From NCBI RefSeq assembly GCF_014127105.1, contig NZ_CP059902.1, positions 62,001-126,000 of the forward strand: a DNA stretch of 64,000 nt. Direction: 5' to 3'. This DNA comes from Devosia sp. MC521. Lineage in GTDB: Bacteria > Pseudomonadota > Alphaproteobacteria > Rhizobiales > Devosiaceae. The first letter of the stretch is position 1. Each line of letters begins with the position of its first letter. Positions 50,504-59,523 of the stretch are shown here, piece by piece. The translations under genes and the position numbers were made by a program. The notes under the pieces were generated by a model that did no database searches, was not told the origin of the DNA, and was given only the letters and a program-made list of their open reading frames with translations.

Positions 50504-51409
50504 ATGACTGCCTGCATCACTAGCGTTGGTTTCAACGCAGCTTCAACCGACGGTGAATTCGCCAGCTATGAGCTGGAAATGCGCAACCTCGCCGAAATTG
50601 GCGCTGAAGTTGTAGAGATGTGTGTGACGTCCCTCGACCTCATAGCCAACGGTCGCATCATGCCAGAGCGTATGGCCCGCCTAGAGAAGGTCGCGCGCAA
50701 CTACAAGTTCAAGTATACCGTGCATGGTCTGGTTTCGTCCGATTTCATGGATCCGGATACGCTTGATCGCCAGTTGAAGGTCGCCAAGGCTGTCGTAGAG
50801 ATCTGTGATCGCATCGACGCTCGCGTGCTGGTGCAGCACAGCGGACGTGTTCGGGCCGACACTCCGCTCAACCGTGCCGGCGCGGACCAGCGCGAAGCTG
50901 ACGCGTTCTACGAGCTCGCCGAGTTCGCAAAGCCTTACGGCGTTCGCATTGCCGTTGAAAACTGCTTCCTCACCAGCCAGGGCGAATATCGCCGGTTGCC
51001 GTCCGAGATCGCGGGGATGCTGCGCGAGATCAACCATCCTAACTTGGTTGGTACGCTCGACTTTGGCCACGCTTACATTGACTGCACCCATCGCGGACTC
51101 GACTTCATGACCGAATTGCGTGCCATGGCGCCGGTCACGGGCCATCTCCACGTTCACGACTCCTACGGCAATATGCGCGGCGCGACGCCGTTCTATTATC
51201 CGCAGGATGGCGTCGCTCTCGGCTTGGGTGACCTGCACCTGCCGCTCGGCTGGGGTGATATCAATTGGGAAGAGATTTTCTCGGAACTAACCTTCCTGCC
51301 CGATACAGCCCTGATGATGGAAGTCAGCAATCGGCGTTTTGGTGCTGAACAGCCGGCAAGCTTGGCGCGTGCCCGTCAGTTGCAGGCGCTGGTCAATAAT
51401 CGGGTCTAA
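50504..51409 (+). CDS. Sugar phosphate isomerase/epimerase (TIM barrel, AP-endonuclease-2 fold)
   Basis: A 301-residue protein with the Xylose-isomerase-like TIM-barrel pattern: FNAASTDGEFASYELEMRNLAEIGAEVVEMC, YTVHGLV, VLVQHSGRVRAD, IAVENCFL with a Glu, GTLDFGHAYID with an Asp, HLHVHDSYG with two His, and MMEVSNR with a Glu. These supply a metal site like that of hydroxypyruvate isomerase or IolE-type enzymes. It follows the transporter on the same strand and may process the cleaved product. The substrate is unknown. Confidence 0.85.
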   Translation: MTACITSVGFNAASTDGEFASYELEMRNLAEIGAEVVEMCVTSLDLIANGRIMPERMARLEKVARNYKFKYTVHGLVSSDFMDPDTLDRQLKVAKAVVEICDRIDARVLVQHSGRVRADTPLNRAGADQREADAFYELAEFAKPYGVRIAVENCFLTSQGEYRRLPSEIAGMLREINHPNLVGTLDFGHAYIDCTHRGLDFMTELRAMAPVTGHLHVHDSYGNMRGATPFYYPQDGVALGLGDLHLPLGWGDINWEEIFSELTFLPDTALMMEVSNRRFGAEQPASLARARQLQALVNNRV

Positions 51410-51425
51410 CCCAATAGTGTCAAAT

Positions 51426-51444
51426 GCGCCGGGTAGACCGGCGC
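51426..51444. promoter_or_regulatory. GC-rich hairpin between the isomerase and Na/Pi genes
   Basis: GCGCCGG-GTAGA-CCGGCGC is a perfect 7-bp stem just after the isomerase stop. It may attenuate read-through into the next gene; no T-run follows. Confidence 0.45.
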
Positions 51445-51458
51445 GGTGAGGTTAAGAA

Positions 51459-53102
51459 TTGCCCTTGTATCACGCGCTTTTGCAGCTTGGTGGCGCCATC
51501 ATGATGCTGCTTTGGGCCATCCGCATGTTGCGCAGTGGTGTCGAGCGTGGGCACGGAGCACTGCTGTTGCGCCTCACCAATAACCCTAAGGGCGGATGGC
51601 CAACATCCGCCCTCACAGGGCTGCTGACCGCAGCCCTATTGCAAAGCTCCACTGCTGTTGCACTTCTCGTCTCAGCAATTGCAGCAACCGGAACACTACC
51701 CTTGGCGTCTGCTCTTGCCATGGTGCTCGGGGCCGATGTCGGATCCGCATTGATCCTGCAAGTGCTTGCAACTGATCTGTCATGGCTTGCTGCTCTTTTG
51801 GGCTTGGTCGGCGGAGCCCTGTACCTAGGAGCCTCCAGCCGCAAATGGCGTCAGACTGGTCGGATTGGTCTGTCAATTGCACTGGTCATGATCTCCTTGG
51901 GGCTGATTGGGGACGCCACAGAGCCGCTCAGGGATGCACCCATGCTTGTTCCGGCGGTCCAATATCTCAACAGCGACGTACTGACGGCATTTGTAGTGGG
52001 TGCTGTTTTTACCTGGCTGGTCCATTCCAGCATCGCTTCGATCCTGCTTATCGCCACCTTCATGGGGCAGGGGATCATTCCATTTGAGTTGGCTGTCGTC
52101 TTGGTCTTTGGGGCCAATGTTGGCGGCGGCCTCATTGCCGTCGGGTTGACGCTGAAAGCTGATATTGCTGCCCGCCGCATTGCTTTGGGCAATTTCCTCT
52201 TCAAGCTGGTCTTTGCCGTAGCGGCTCTCGCCATCGTTTATCCGTCAGGCTTTGCGGTCGTCGGCTGGTTCTCCAGTCCCACTGGCATCGTGCAGTTGCA
52301 CCTGTTGTTCAATATCGCGATGCTGGTCCTCGGGCTGCCGATGGTGGGCGTGGTTTCCTCACTAATCCAGCGACTGGTGCCGGATGCTCGCACCACCAAC
52401 GCCGACGCTGGCGAAAATTCGCGTCTTGATCCGCGTCTGCTCCAAGACCCACGCAGCGCTGAAACTTGCGTAAAGCGTGAGATGTTGGCTATGGCGCGTC
52501 ATGTCGAGGAAATGCTCCATCCCGTTGCGGAACTGTTCAAGTACCCCGATCAAGAGAAGATCCAGAAGATCAAACAGCTTGAGAGCGAGGTGGACCGACG
52601 CCATACGGAGATAAAGCATTACCTCGCCCGCATTGTTTATGACGATGACCAATCGGACAGGGCATGGCGTTGCTTTGCGCTTGCGGACTTTGCCGTGAAC
52701 TTGGAATTTGCTGCCGATACGATCTCTGGACGCCTCGTAAAGCTGGCGCGCGCATATTCCCGCCAGCCGGATGTGTTTCGTGCCGCAGATTGGGACGAAT
52801 TGTTCGAAATCCACCAGCGCGTAAGCGAGAACCTGCAATTATCGTTGAACGTCATGTTGAGCGAAGATCATTTGTCGGCGCAACGTTTGCTTGGCACCAA
52901 GGAGAAAATGGCCCTCGCCGAGCGCGCCAATGTCATCAACCACATCCAAAGGCTGCGGGCCGATGCCACTCAGTCCAACCGGGCGGGTGACATCCACCTT
53001 GAAACCATGCGCGCCATGCGGCAAATCAATTCGATGGTTGCCAGCATCGCTCTACCGTTTGTCGATGACGCTCATCACGGACACCTACGGTTGGACCCCT
53101 AA
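51459..53102 (+). CDS. Na/Pi-cotransporter-family protein with PhoU-like domain
   Basis: A 547-residue protein starting with TTG. Residues 1-290 carry eight or more hydrophobic segments, including the repeated QSSTA-like motif (ALLQSSTAVALLVSAIAATG) and its echo HSSIASILLIATFMGQG, which identify the NptA/PNaS family. The C-terminal 200 residues are helical and PhoU-like. Bacterial members can export phosphate. Location at the end of an operon with two phosphotransferases and polyol kinase genes across the divergent promoter makes removal of surplus phosphate plausible. The gap 53103-53668 shows no convincing gene. Confidence 0.85.
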   Translation: MPLYHALLQLGGAIMMLLWAIRMLRSGVERGHGALLLRLTNNPKGGWPTSALTGLLTAALLQSSTAVALLVSAIAATGTLPLASALAMVLGADVGSALILQVLATDLSWLAALLGLVGGALYLGASSRKWRQTGRIGLSIALVMISLGLIGDATEPLRDAPMLVPAVQYLNSDVLTAFVVGAVFTWLVHSSIASILLIATFMGQGIIPFELAVVLVFGANVGGGLIAVGLTLKADIAARRIALGNFLFKLVFAVAALAIVYPSGFAVVGWFSSPTGIVQLHLLFNIAMLVLGLPMVGVVSSLIQRLVPDARTTNADAGENSRLDPRLLQDPRSAETCVKREMLAMARHVEEMLHPVAELFKYPDQEKIQKIKQLESEVDRRHTEIKHYLARIVYDDDQSDRAWRCFALADFAVNLEFAADTISGRLVKLARAYSRQPDVFRAADWDELFEIHQRVSENLQLSLNVMLSEDHLSAQRLLGTKEKMALAERANVINHIQRLRADATQSNRAGDIHLETMRAMRQINSMVASIALPFVDDAHHGHLRLDP

Positions 53103-53299
53103 TTATTCTCCGGATGGCAAGATTGGATTTCGTCACGACAGAAGCGCGACGGGAGTTATTGCGATAGATCAAACTTGCACCGTACTTTTGCCCTTTCCTG
53201 CGAAAGACGCTGAAGGTGAGGTCGGGCTTTGATCAGTGCGGCAGTGGTTCAACGGACATTATCCGGCAACGTTGAGAATATGGTCCATGCGTTGTGTCT

Positions 53300-53326
53300 G
53301 GACGCAACAAGCTGGGTGAGGGGGCC
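53300..53326. repeat. Remnant half of the 'ccccctcaccc' repeat family
   Basis: GACGCAACAAGCTGGGTGAGGG followed by GGCC at 53324-53326 matches one terminus (GGGTGAGGGGGCC) of the repeats at 3339-3456 and 5003-5478. It lies in otherwise featureless DNA between the Na/Pi gene and an IS3 element. Confidence 0.5.
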
Positions 53327-53668
53327 ACAAGCGCGGCAGTTGAACAACATTCACCAACGCTGTCTGAACGGTCCTCGCTAATTGTCGGGCGCTTGCAGTG
53401 GCACCGAGTATCCGCCGTCAGGTGCTTTGGCGTCGATTGGCGCTACTAGTGGCGTTGAGCATGGCATGTTGTTCCTGTGGTGTATTGCGGCCATCCACCG
53501 GTAGAACAAGTTTAAGTTTTGGAATGCATGCCGTTGAGGACTTGCGGCCACTCGTGTGACGGCAAATCTGTGCCTAGCATGGCTGTTCGGCATCAGCACC
53601 TGTGTCTCAGAAATGGGTTTGCGATTTAAGGAGAGTTCTGGTCTCGTCTGAGTGACGAAAGACCCAGA

Positions 53669-54043
53669 ATGACGACGAAAACAACGAAGACGAAATCATC
53701 CGCAGAGCAGGTTGTGAAGGACATTCGCCGCGCGACACGACGACACTTTTCGGCCGAGGACAAGATCCGGATCGTGCTCGATGGATTGCGTGGCGAGGAC
53801 AGCATTGCTGAGCTGTGCCGACGTGAAGGCATCGCCCAGAGCGTCTATTACTCTTGGTCAAAGGAGTTCATGGAAGCTGGCAAGCGACGTTTGGCTGGTG
53901 ACACAACTCGTGCCGCCACCAATGATGAGGTTCTGGATTTACGCAGGGAAGCAAGCGCGCTCAAGGAATGCGTTGCGGATCTGACGCTCGAGAACCGCCT
54001 GCTTAAAAAAAGCATGATCGGGGATGGGGAGGATATCGAATGA
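53669..54043 (+). CDS. IS3-family transposase OrfA
   Basis: A 124-residue protein with a helix-turn-helix (EDKIRIVLDGLRGEDSIAELCRREGIAQSVYYSWSKEFMEAGKRRL) and a leucine-zipper-like C-terminus. An A7 run at 54005-54011 is placed so that a -1 slip would read into OrfB, the way IS3 elements make the OrfAB transposase; the OrfB frame is open from there to its ATG. Confidence 0.88.
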   Translation: MTTKTTKTKSSAEQVVKDIRRATRRHFSAEDKIRIVLDGLRGEDSIAELCRREGIAQSVYYSWSKEFMEAGKRRLAGDTTRAATNDEVLDLRREASALKECVADLTLENRLLKKSMIGDGEDIE

Positions 54044-55020
54044 GATATCCCGCATCTGAAAAGCTCGAGATTATCCGGCTGGTTGAGCAATCGCATCTCC
54101 CCACCAAACAGACGCTGGACCGGTTGGGTATTCCGCGGCGAACCTTTTATCGTTGGTACGATCGCTACTTGAACGGTGGCCCTGAGGCGCTGGAGGATCA
54201 ATCCTCGGCACCAAGCCGGGTCTGGAACCGTATCCCGACCGGTATCCAAGACCAAGTCATCGAGATGGCTCTGGAGCACTCCGAGCTGAGCCCGCGCGAA
54301 CTGGCGGTTCGCTTCACCGATGAGAGGGGCTATTTTATCTCAGAAGCCAGCGTTTACAGGCTTCTCAAGGCCCATGATCTCATCACCAGCCCCGCTTACG
54401 TAGTGATCAAGGCGGCCAATGAGTTCCACACCAAGACCAGCCGTCCCAACCAGATGTGGCAGACCGATTTTACCTATTTCAAGATCATCGGCTGGGGCTG
54501 GATGTATCTCTCCACGGTGCTGGACGACTATTCCCGCTACATCATTGCCTGGAAACTGTGCACGACCATGCGGGCTCAGGATGTCACCGACACTCTGGAC
54601 TTGGCATTAGCAGCTTCAGGCTGCGATCAGGCGCGTGTGCAGCATCGGCCGCGCTTGCTGAGTGACAATGGACCCAGTTACATCGCCCAGGAGCTTGCCG
54701 ACTATATCGCAGCCAATGACATGGATCATGTCCGAGGCGCTCCGCTTCATCCCCAGACACAGGGCAAGATCGAGCGCTGGCACCAGACGCTGAAAAACCG
54801 GATCCTTCTAGAGAACTACTTCCTGCCCGGTGACCTCGAAAGCCAGATCGAGGCCTTCATTGAGCACTACAATCATAAGCGCTATCACGAGAGCCTCGAC
54901 AATGTGACACCCGCAGATGCCTACTTCGGCAGAGCACCTGCCATCATCAAAAGGCGTGAAAACATCAAGCGCAAAACAATCCAGCATCGACGCTTGATGC
55001 ACCATAGGCTTGCAGCATAA
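54040..55020 (+). CDS. IS3-family transposase OrfB (DDE)
   Basis: A 326-residue integrase-core protein. The DDE residues lie in WQTDFTYFKIIGWGWMYLS (D), LLSDNGPSYIAQEL (D) and GKIERWHQTLKNRILLEN (E). The N-terminal helices and the C-terminal YNHKRYHESLDNVTPADAYFGR motif are typical of this IS3 group. The ATG overlaps the OrfA stop by four bases. Complete and apparently intact. Confidence 0.92.
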   Translation: MRYPASEKLEIIRLVEQSHLPTKQTLDRLGIPRRTFYRWYDRYLNGGPEALEDQSSAPSRVWNRIPTGIQDQVIEMALEHSELSPRELAVRFTDERGYFISEASVYRLLKAHDLITSPAYVVIKAANEFHTKTSRPNQMWQTDFTYFKIIGWGWMYLSTVLDDYSRYIIAWKLCTTMRAQDVTDTLDLALAASGCDQARVQHRPRLLSDNGPSYIAQELADYIAANDMDHVRGAPLHPQTQGKIERWHQTLKNRILLENYFLPGDLESQIEAFIEHYNHKRYHESLDNVTPADAYFGRAPAIIKRRENIKRKTIQHRRLMHHRLAA

Positions 55021-55097
55021 CATCAACCGAACGACGAGCAGTGCTCTCCGCTAATCAAGGCGCAGATCTGAGCCAAAGCATCTGACGACGGACACGC

Positions 55098-58000
55098 GCC
55101 AATGAAGCCATCGACTTCAACCTGACCAGCAACTACCCGGCCTTCATTGCCCGGGCAGAGTTGACCATCCGCGATGCTCAGGACGAAGTCATTGCCACTT
55201 TGCCTGCTGTGGCTAATGGCACGGTCACTTGGACCATGCCTGCGGACGGATCGGGTGAGTATTCCTACGTCGCCCGTGTCTATGATGCGCAAGGCCGGTT
55301 TGACGAAACCGCGCCCCTGAAATTGGCGCGCACCGAGAACACCGCTCCTTCGGAAACTGCAGACGATGCGATTTCGGTGGGTTGGGGCGAAGATCGTGCC
55401 GCGATCCGCACCATTCCTCTGGCTGGCGGCGCTGTTACCATTTTTGGTCGCGATGCCAAGCCGGGCACGCAGGTCGTGGTCCTAGGCGAAACCGTTCCCG
55501 TCGATATCAGCGGTTCGTTCGTTATTGATCGTATCCTGCCTGCCGGGCAGCATGAGGTCGACGTCACTATTGCCGATCCGGCCGCGGACACTCTCAAGTT
55601 CCGCCGTTCGGTCGCGGTGCCGGACAGCGATTGGTTCTACGTTGCGCTTGCTGACTTGACCCTTGGTGCCCGCTCGCCGAGCGCTCGTCTTGAGCCGGTG
55701 ACAGGTGGTGAGTTTAGCCAGACCTATGCAAAGGGTCAGGCGCAGTTCTACCTCAAAGGCAAGATCAAGGGCGAATACCTGCTGACCGCGTCGGGCGATA
55801 CGGGCGAAGGCCCGCTGGAAGACATGTTCCAGGGTGTTTTGTCCAAGGACCCACGTGCCGTTCTCTCGCGTATCGACCCGAATGACTTCTATCCGGTCTA
55901 TGGCGACGATTCCGAACTGGTGGAAGACGCCCCTACACGCGGCAAGCTCTACGTTCGGCTCGAGCGCGGCAATAGCAATGTCATGTGGGGCACGTTCCGC
56001 ACGGAAATCGCGAACAGCAAATTCTATAGCGATAATCGCGTGCTCTATGGCGCGTCGGCAACCTATAAGTCTGAGGATGTAACCACTCAGGGTGCGCACA
56101 AAACTCAAGTCAATGTGCATGCTGCCTACCCGGGAACACTCTCACAGCGCGACGTGCTGCGTGGGTCGGGGTGGCTCTGCCTATTTCATGCACCGTCAAG
56201 ATCTGTTGCCGGACAGCGAAACGCTGGCCGTGGAGCTGCGCGACGGCGTAACCGGCGTTGTGCGGTCTCGCAAGACCCTGGTGAAGGGCACTGACTACCG
56301 CATCAATTACATGCAGGGCGTTGTCATTCTGACGACACCCCTCAGCTCATCGTCCAGCGCCTCTGGCGTTGCGTCGTCCATCGCTGATACGCAGTATTTG
56401 GTCGTGCAGTATGAGTTCACCCCGGCCGCTTCGTCGGGCGATGACTACGCTTTGGCCGGTGCTGCACAATCTTGGATCAACGATCACATCTCCATCGGCG
56501 CGACGGCTGTGGGTGAAGATGTTGATGGTGAAAAGACCACTCTGCTCGGCGCTAATGCCCGCCTTCAGGCCGATGAAAACAGCTTCATTGAAGCCGAGGT
56601 CATGCGCTCTGAGGGCACGGGCAGCAGCTCATGGGTCTCGCTTGATGGTGGTCTGACCTTCGTTGAAGACAGCGTCGCCAAGCGTATTGATCCAGCCTAC
56701 GCCATTCGTGTTGCTGCCGAAACCGATCTTGAAGGCCTTGGCCTTGATGGTCGTGTGGGCGCCAGCGTTGAAAAGCGTCAAGCCGGATTTGCCGCAACTG
56801 GCTCGTCGACCAAGTACGACCAGCTGTTGGTCAGCACATTTGCTGACATCGCCATCACCGAAAGCACGACGGCAAGCGCCACTGTCGACATCGCCGATCA
56901 GGGTGCGCAGGGCTACACGCGCGCCTATGGCGCTGAAGTTGAACACCAACTTTCGCCAGACCTGACCCTACGCGGCGGTATCAACCATATCGATATTGCG
57001 TCCACCAGCCAGAACGGACGCCGGACGGATCTGGGGCTAGGCATTGCCTATGTTCTCAATGAAGATCTTGAAGTCAGCGCCTATGGCCGCAAGACCGTCG
57101 ATAAGGTGGGGACTCTCACTGACGCTGATCGTGTCGGCGTCGGCATCGACTATCGCATCAACGACGCCCTCAGCCTTGAAGGCGAAGTGTCCTACGGCTC
57201 CACCGGTGTTGGTGGTCTCATTGGTTTGGTGCATCAGCCGACAGCCGATGAACGCAATTATATCGGTTATCGTGTCAACGCCCCCGACAGCGCAAGCTTA
57301 GCATCGTCGGCACGCACCGGTCTGGTTGTGGGCACCGAACGCAAGGTCAACGAAATCGTCGCCCTGCATTCGGAAGCCATTTACAACACCTTCGATCGCA
57401 ACCGCACGCTGACCCAGACCTATGGCATCACCCTGACGCCGGACGAGTTCTGGACACTGAACGGCGCGTTCGAACGCGGCACGATCTACGATAAGAATGA
57501 TGAAGATCTGCAGCGCACCGCACTCTCGCTCGGCGCAGGCTATGTGTCGGATGGCCTGACCGGGACAGTGCGTGGTGAAGTGCGCGATGAGAAGTCGACC
57601 ACTGGAGCGAAGGACGGCCAGTCCTATCTCTTTGGCTCGTCCATGTCTTGGCGTACCGATGATGACTGGCGCCTGATCGGCAGCTTTGATGCTCTGCTCT
57701 CGCAGTACAATAACAAGGCCATCTTGGACGGCGACTATGTCGAAGCCAGCATTGGCTATGCCTACCGTCCAGTCGACAACGAACGCTTTAACGCGCTCGC
57801 CCGCTATACCTTCCTCTACGACCTTCCCGGCGTACAGCAGGTGACGGCAAACGGCAGTGCCAATGGTCCAGCGCAGCGCAGCCACATCTTCTCCATTGAT
57901 GGCAATTACGACATCAACGAGTGGCTGACCGTGGGCGCAAAATATGGCGCGCGTATCGGGGAAATCTCCGAAAACCGCGATCCATCGGGGTGGACACGCT

Positions 58001-58254
58001 CGTCCGCACACTTGGGCATTATTCGCGTTGACGCAGAAGTCGCCAAGGATTGGGATATCCTGCTCGAAGCGCGGGCTATGGCCTTGCCTGAGGCAAAGAC
58101 GCTCGACCTCGGCGCATTGGCTGCGGTCTACTATAGCGTGGATGACCATGTGAAGGTCGGTGTCGGCTATAATTTTGCTGGGTTCTCGGATGATCTGCGT
58201 GATTTGGAACGCGATCACCAAGGCATCTTCTTCAACATTATGGCGAAGTACTAA
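55098..58254 (+). pseudogene. Outer-membrane beta-barrel surface protein, 5'-deleted and frameshifted
   Basis: The frame from about 55098 encodes Ig/CARDB-like repeats (AELTIRDAQDEVIATLPAVANG...) and passes into a barrel-like region (DFYPVYGDDSELVEDAPTRGKLYVRLE). A run of four G at 56168-56171 shifts the frame: removing one G restores RGSGGSAYFMHRQDLL. The downstream frame (stop at 58254) has about 25 alternating strands, ending in HQGIFFNIMAKY with a terminal aromatic, as in outer-membrane barrels. The 5' part (signal peptide and first domains) is missing at the IS end. Role in the envelope is unknown; the gene is dead or has a sequencing error at the G run. Confidence 0.75.
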
Positions 58255-58277
58255 GTCTGCCCATAAATGCGAACTCA

Positions 58278-58304
58278 ACTGGGCGGAGCCACACTCCGCC
58301 CAGT
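58278..58304. terminator. Strong hairpin after the barrel pseudogene
   Basis: ACTGGGCGGAG-CCACA-CTCCGCCCAGT is a perfect 11-bp stem 24 bp after the stop. No T-run follows, so it could be a rho-dependent or bidirectional block; it separates the pseudogene from the epimerase gene. Confidence 0.6.
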
Positions 58305-58439
58305 CAGCACGTCAGAGCGGCGCGACGGATATGCCCTCTCTGTCCGACAGTTCCCTCTCAACATCCAACATGACTGAGCCCACCCCACGTGATAGTGACA
58401 AACGTCGCTGCCGTAGGACTGGGTTTTGGTGAGGGCGTG

Positions 58440-59462
58440 ATGAGGGTTTTGGTTACGGGCAATGCCGGATTTATCGGCTATCACGTGGCGCGCCGACTTC
58501 TGGAGCGCGGCGATGCTGTCGTCGGTTTTGACGTCGTTAATGCCTATTATGATCCCAGCCTGAAAGAAGCGCGCCTTGCGCAGCTAGAGGCGGTGAGCGC
58601 CCAGCTCGGCGGTGATTATTCCTTTGTTCGTGGCGACCTGGCAGACCGCGCAGCGGTTGAAAGCCTATTTGCCGACCAAGGCTTTGATCGCGTCATCCAC
58701 TTAGCGGCACAGGCGGGTATTCGCTTTAGCCTTGAGGACCCGCACTCTTATGTGCAGTCGAACGTGGTTGGCTTTACCCATATTCTGGAGGCCTGCCGCC
58801 ACCACAAGATTGGGCATTTAACCTATGCCTCCACGTCGTCTGTCTATGGCGGCAATGCCAAAATGCCGTTTTCCGAACACGACGGGGCGGACCATCCGCT
58901 TCAGATCTATGCGGCCACCAAGCGCGCCAATGAGCTGATGGCGCATTCCTACGCGCATCTCTTTGGCCTCCCGACAACTGGGCTACGGTTCTTCACCGTC
59001 TATGGCCCTTGGGGGCGGCCAGATATGGCGCTGTTCAAGTTCACCCGTAATATTCTGGCAGGCGAGCCGATCGACGTTTACAATTTTGGCAATCACACGC
59101 GCGATTTCACCTATATCGATGACATCGTTGAGGGCGTCATTCGCTCTTCAGATACACCCGCGCAACCCAATCCCGATTGGCGCGCTGATGATCCCGATCC
59201 GGCCAGCTCAAACGCGCCCTATCGTCTTTTCAACATCGGCAATTCCGAGCCAGTAAAACTCGCGGGCTATATCGATGCGCTTGAAGCGGCGCTGGGTAAG
59301 AAGGCCATTCGGAACCTGCTGCCCCTGCAGTCAGGCGACATGGCGGACACATCCTCCGATACCTCTGAGTTGACCAAGGCAACAGGCTACGCCCCACAAA
59401 TGCCGGTGACTGAAGGTGTTCGCCGCTTTGTCGAGTGGTATCGCGACTTCTATCGCGTTTGA
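58440..59462 (+). CDS. NAD-dependent epimerase, UDP-glucuronate 4-epimerase-like
   Basis: A 340-residue short-chain epimerase. The N-terminus [25 protein letters not shown] is the GxxGxxG NAD motif; the catalytic Ser/Tyr/Lys lie in [18 protein letters not shown] and [35 protein letters not shown] is the sugar-binding region typical of UDP-glucuronate epimerases (LpsL/Cap1J class). These make UDP-galacturonate for surface polysaccharides. The start at ATG 58440 gives the family's length; the frame opens earlier with unlike sequence. It stands alone here, so its polysaccharide partners are elsewhere. Confidence 0.88.
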   Translation: MRVLVTGNAGFIGYHVARRLLERGDAVVGFDVVNAYYDPSLKEARLAQLEAVSAQLGGDYSFVRGDLADRAAVESLFADQGFDRVIHLAAQAGIRFSLEDPHSYVQSNVVGFTHILEACRHHKIGHLTYASTSSVYGGNAKMPFSEHDGADHPLQIYAATKRANELMAHSYAHLFGLPTTGLRFFTVYGPWGRPDMALFKFTRNILAGEPIDVYNFGNHTRDFTYIDDIVEGVIRSSDTPAQPNPDWRADDPDPASSNAPYRLFNIGNSEPVKLAGYIDALEAALGKKAIRNLLPLQSGDMADTSSDTSELTKATGYAPQMPVTEGVRRFVEWYRDFYRV

Positions 59463-59480
59463 ACGTCCCACGTGCAGACG

Positions 59481-59509
59481 AAAAACCCCGCCACAGCAGT
59501 GACGAGGTT
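59481..59509 (-). terminator. Rho-independent terminator after second mmsA
   Basis: On the minus strand, AACCTCGTCA pairs with TGGCGGGGTT (two G-U pairs) and is followed by TTTTTCG. It sits just beyond the dehydrogenase stop and between convergent genes. Confidence 0.6.
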
Positions 59510-59523
59510 CTTATGGTCGGCAG

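Larger units (their letters stand above)
53604..55094 (+). mobile_element. IS3-family insertion sequence (two-orf)
   Basis: Contains OrfA (53669-54043) and OrfB (54040-55020). A left end starting near TGTGTCTCAGAAATGG (about 53604) and a right end near TCAGATG...GGACAC are only partly complementary, so the boundaries are approximate. I see no clear target duplication, and the right-hand gene lacks its 5' part, which suggests a deletion next to the element. Confidence 0.75.

Noticed and set aside
53378..53599. 73-codon frame left of the IS3 element
   Set aside because: No ribosome site, no family resemblance, lies in degraded DNA between a repeat remnant and the IS end.
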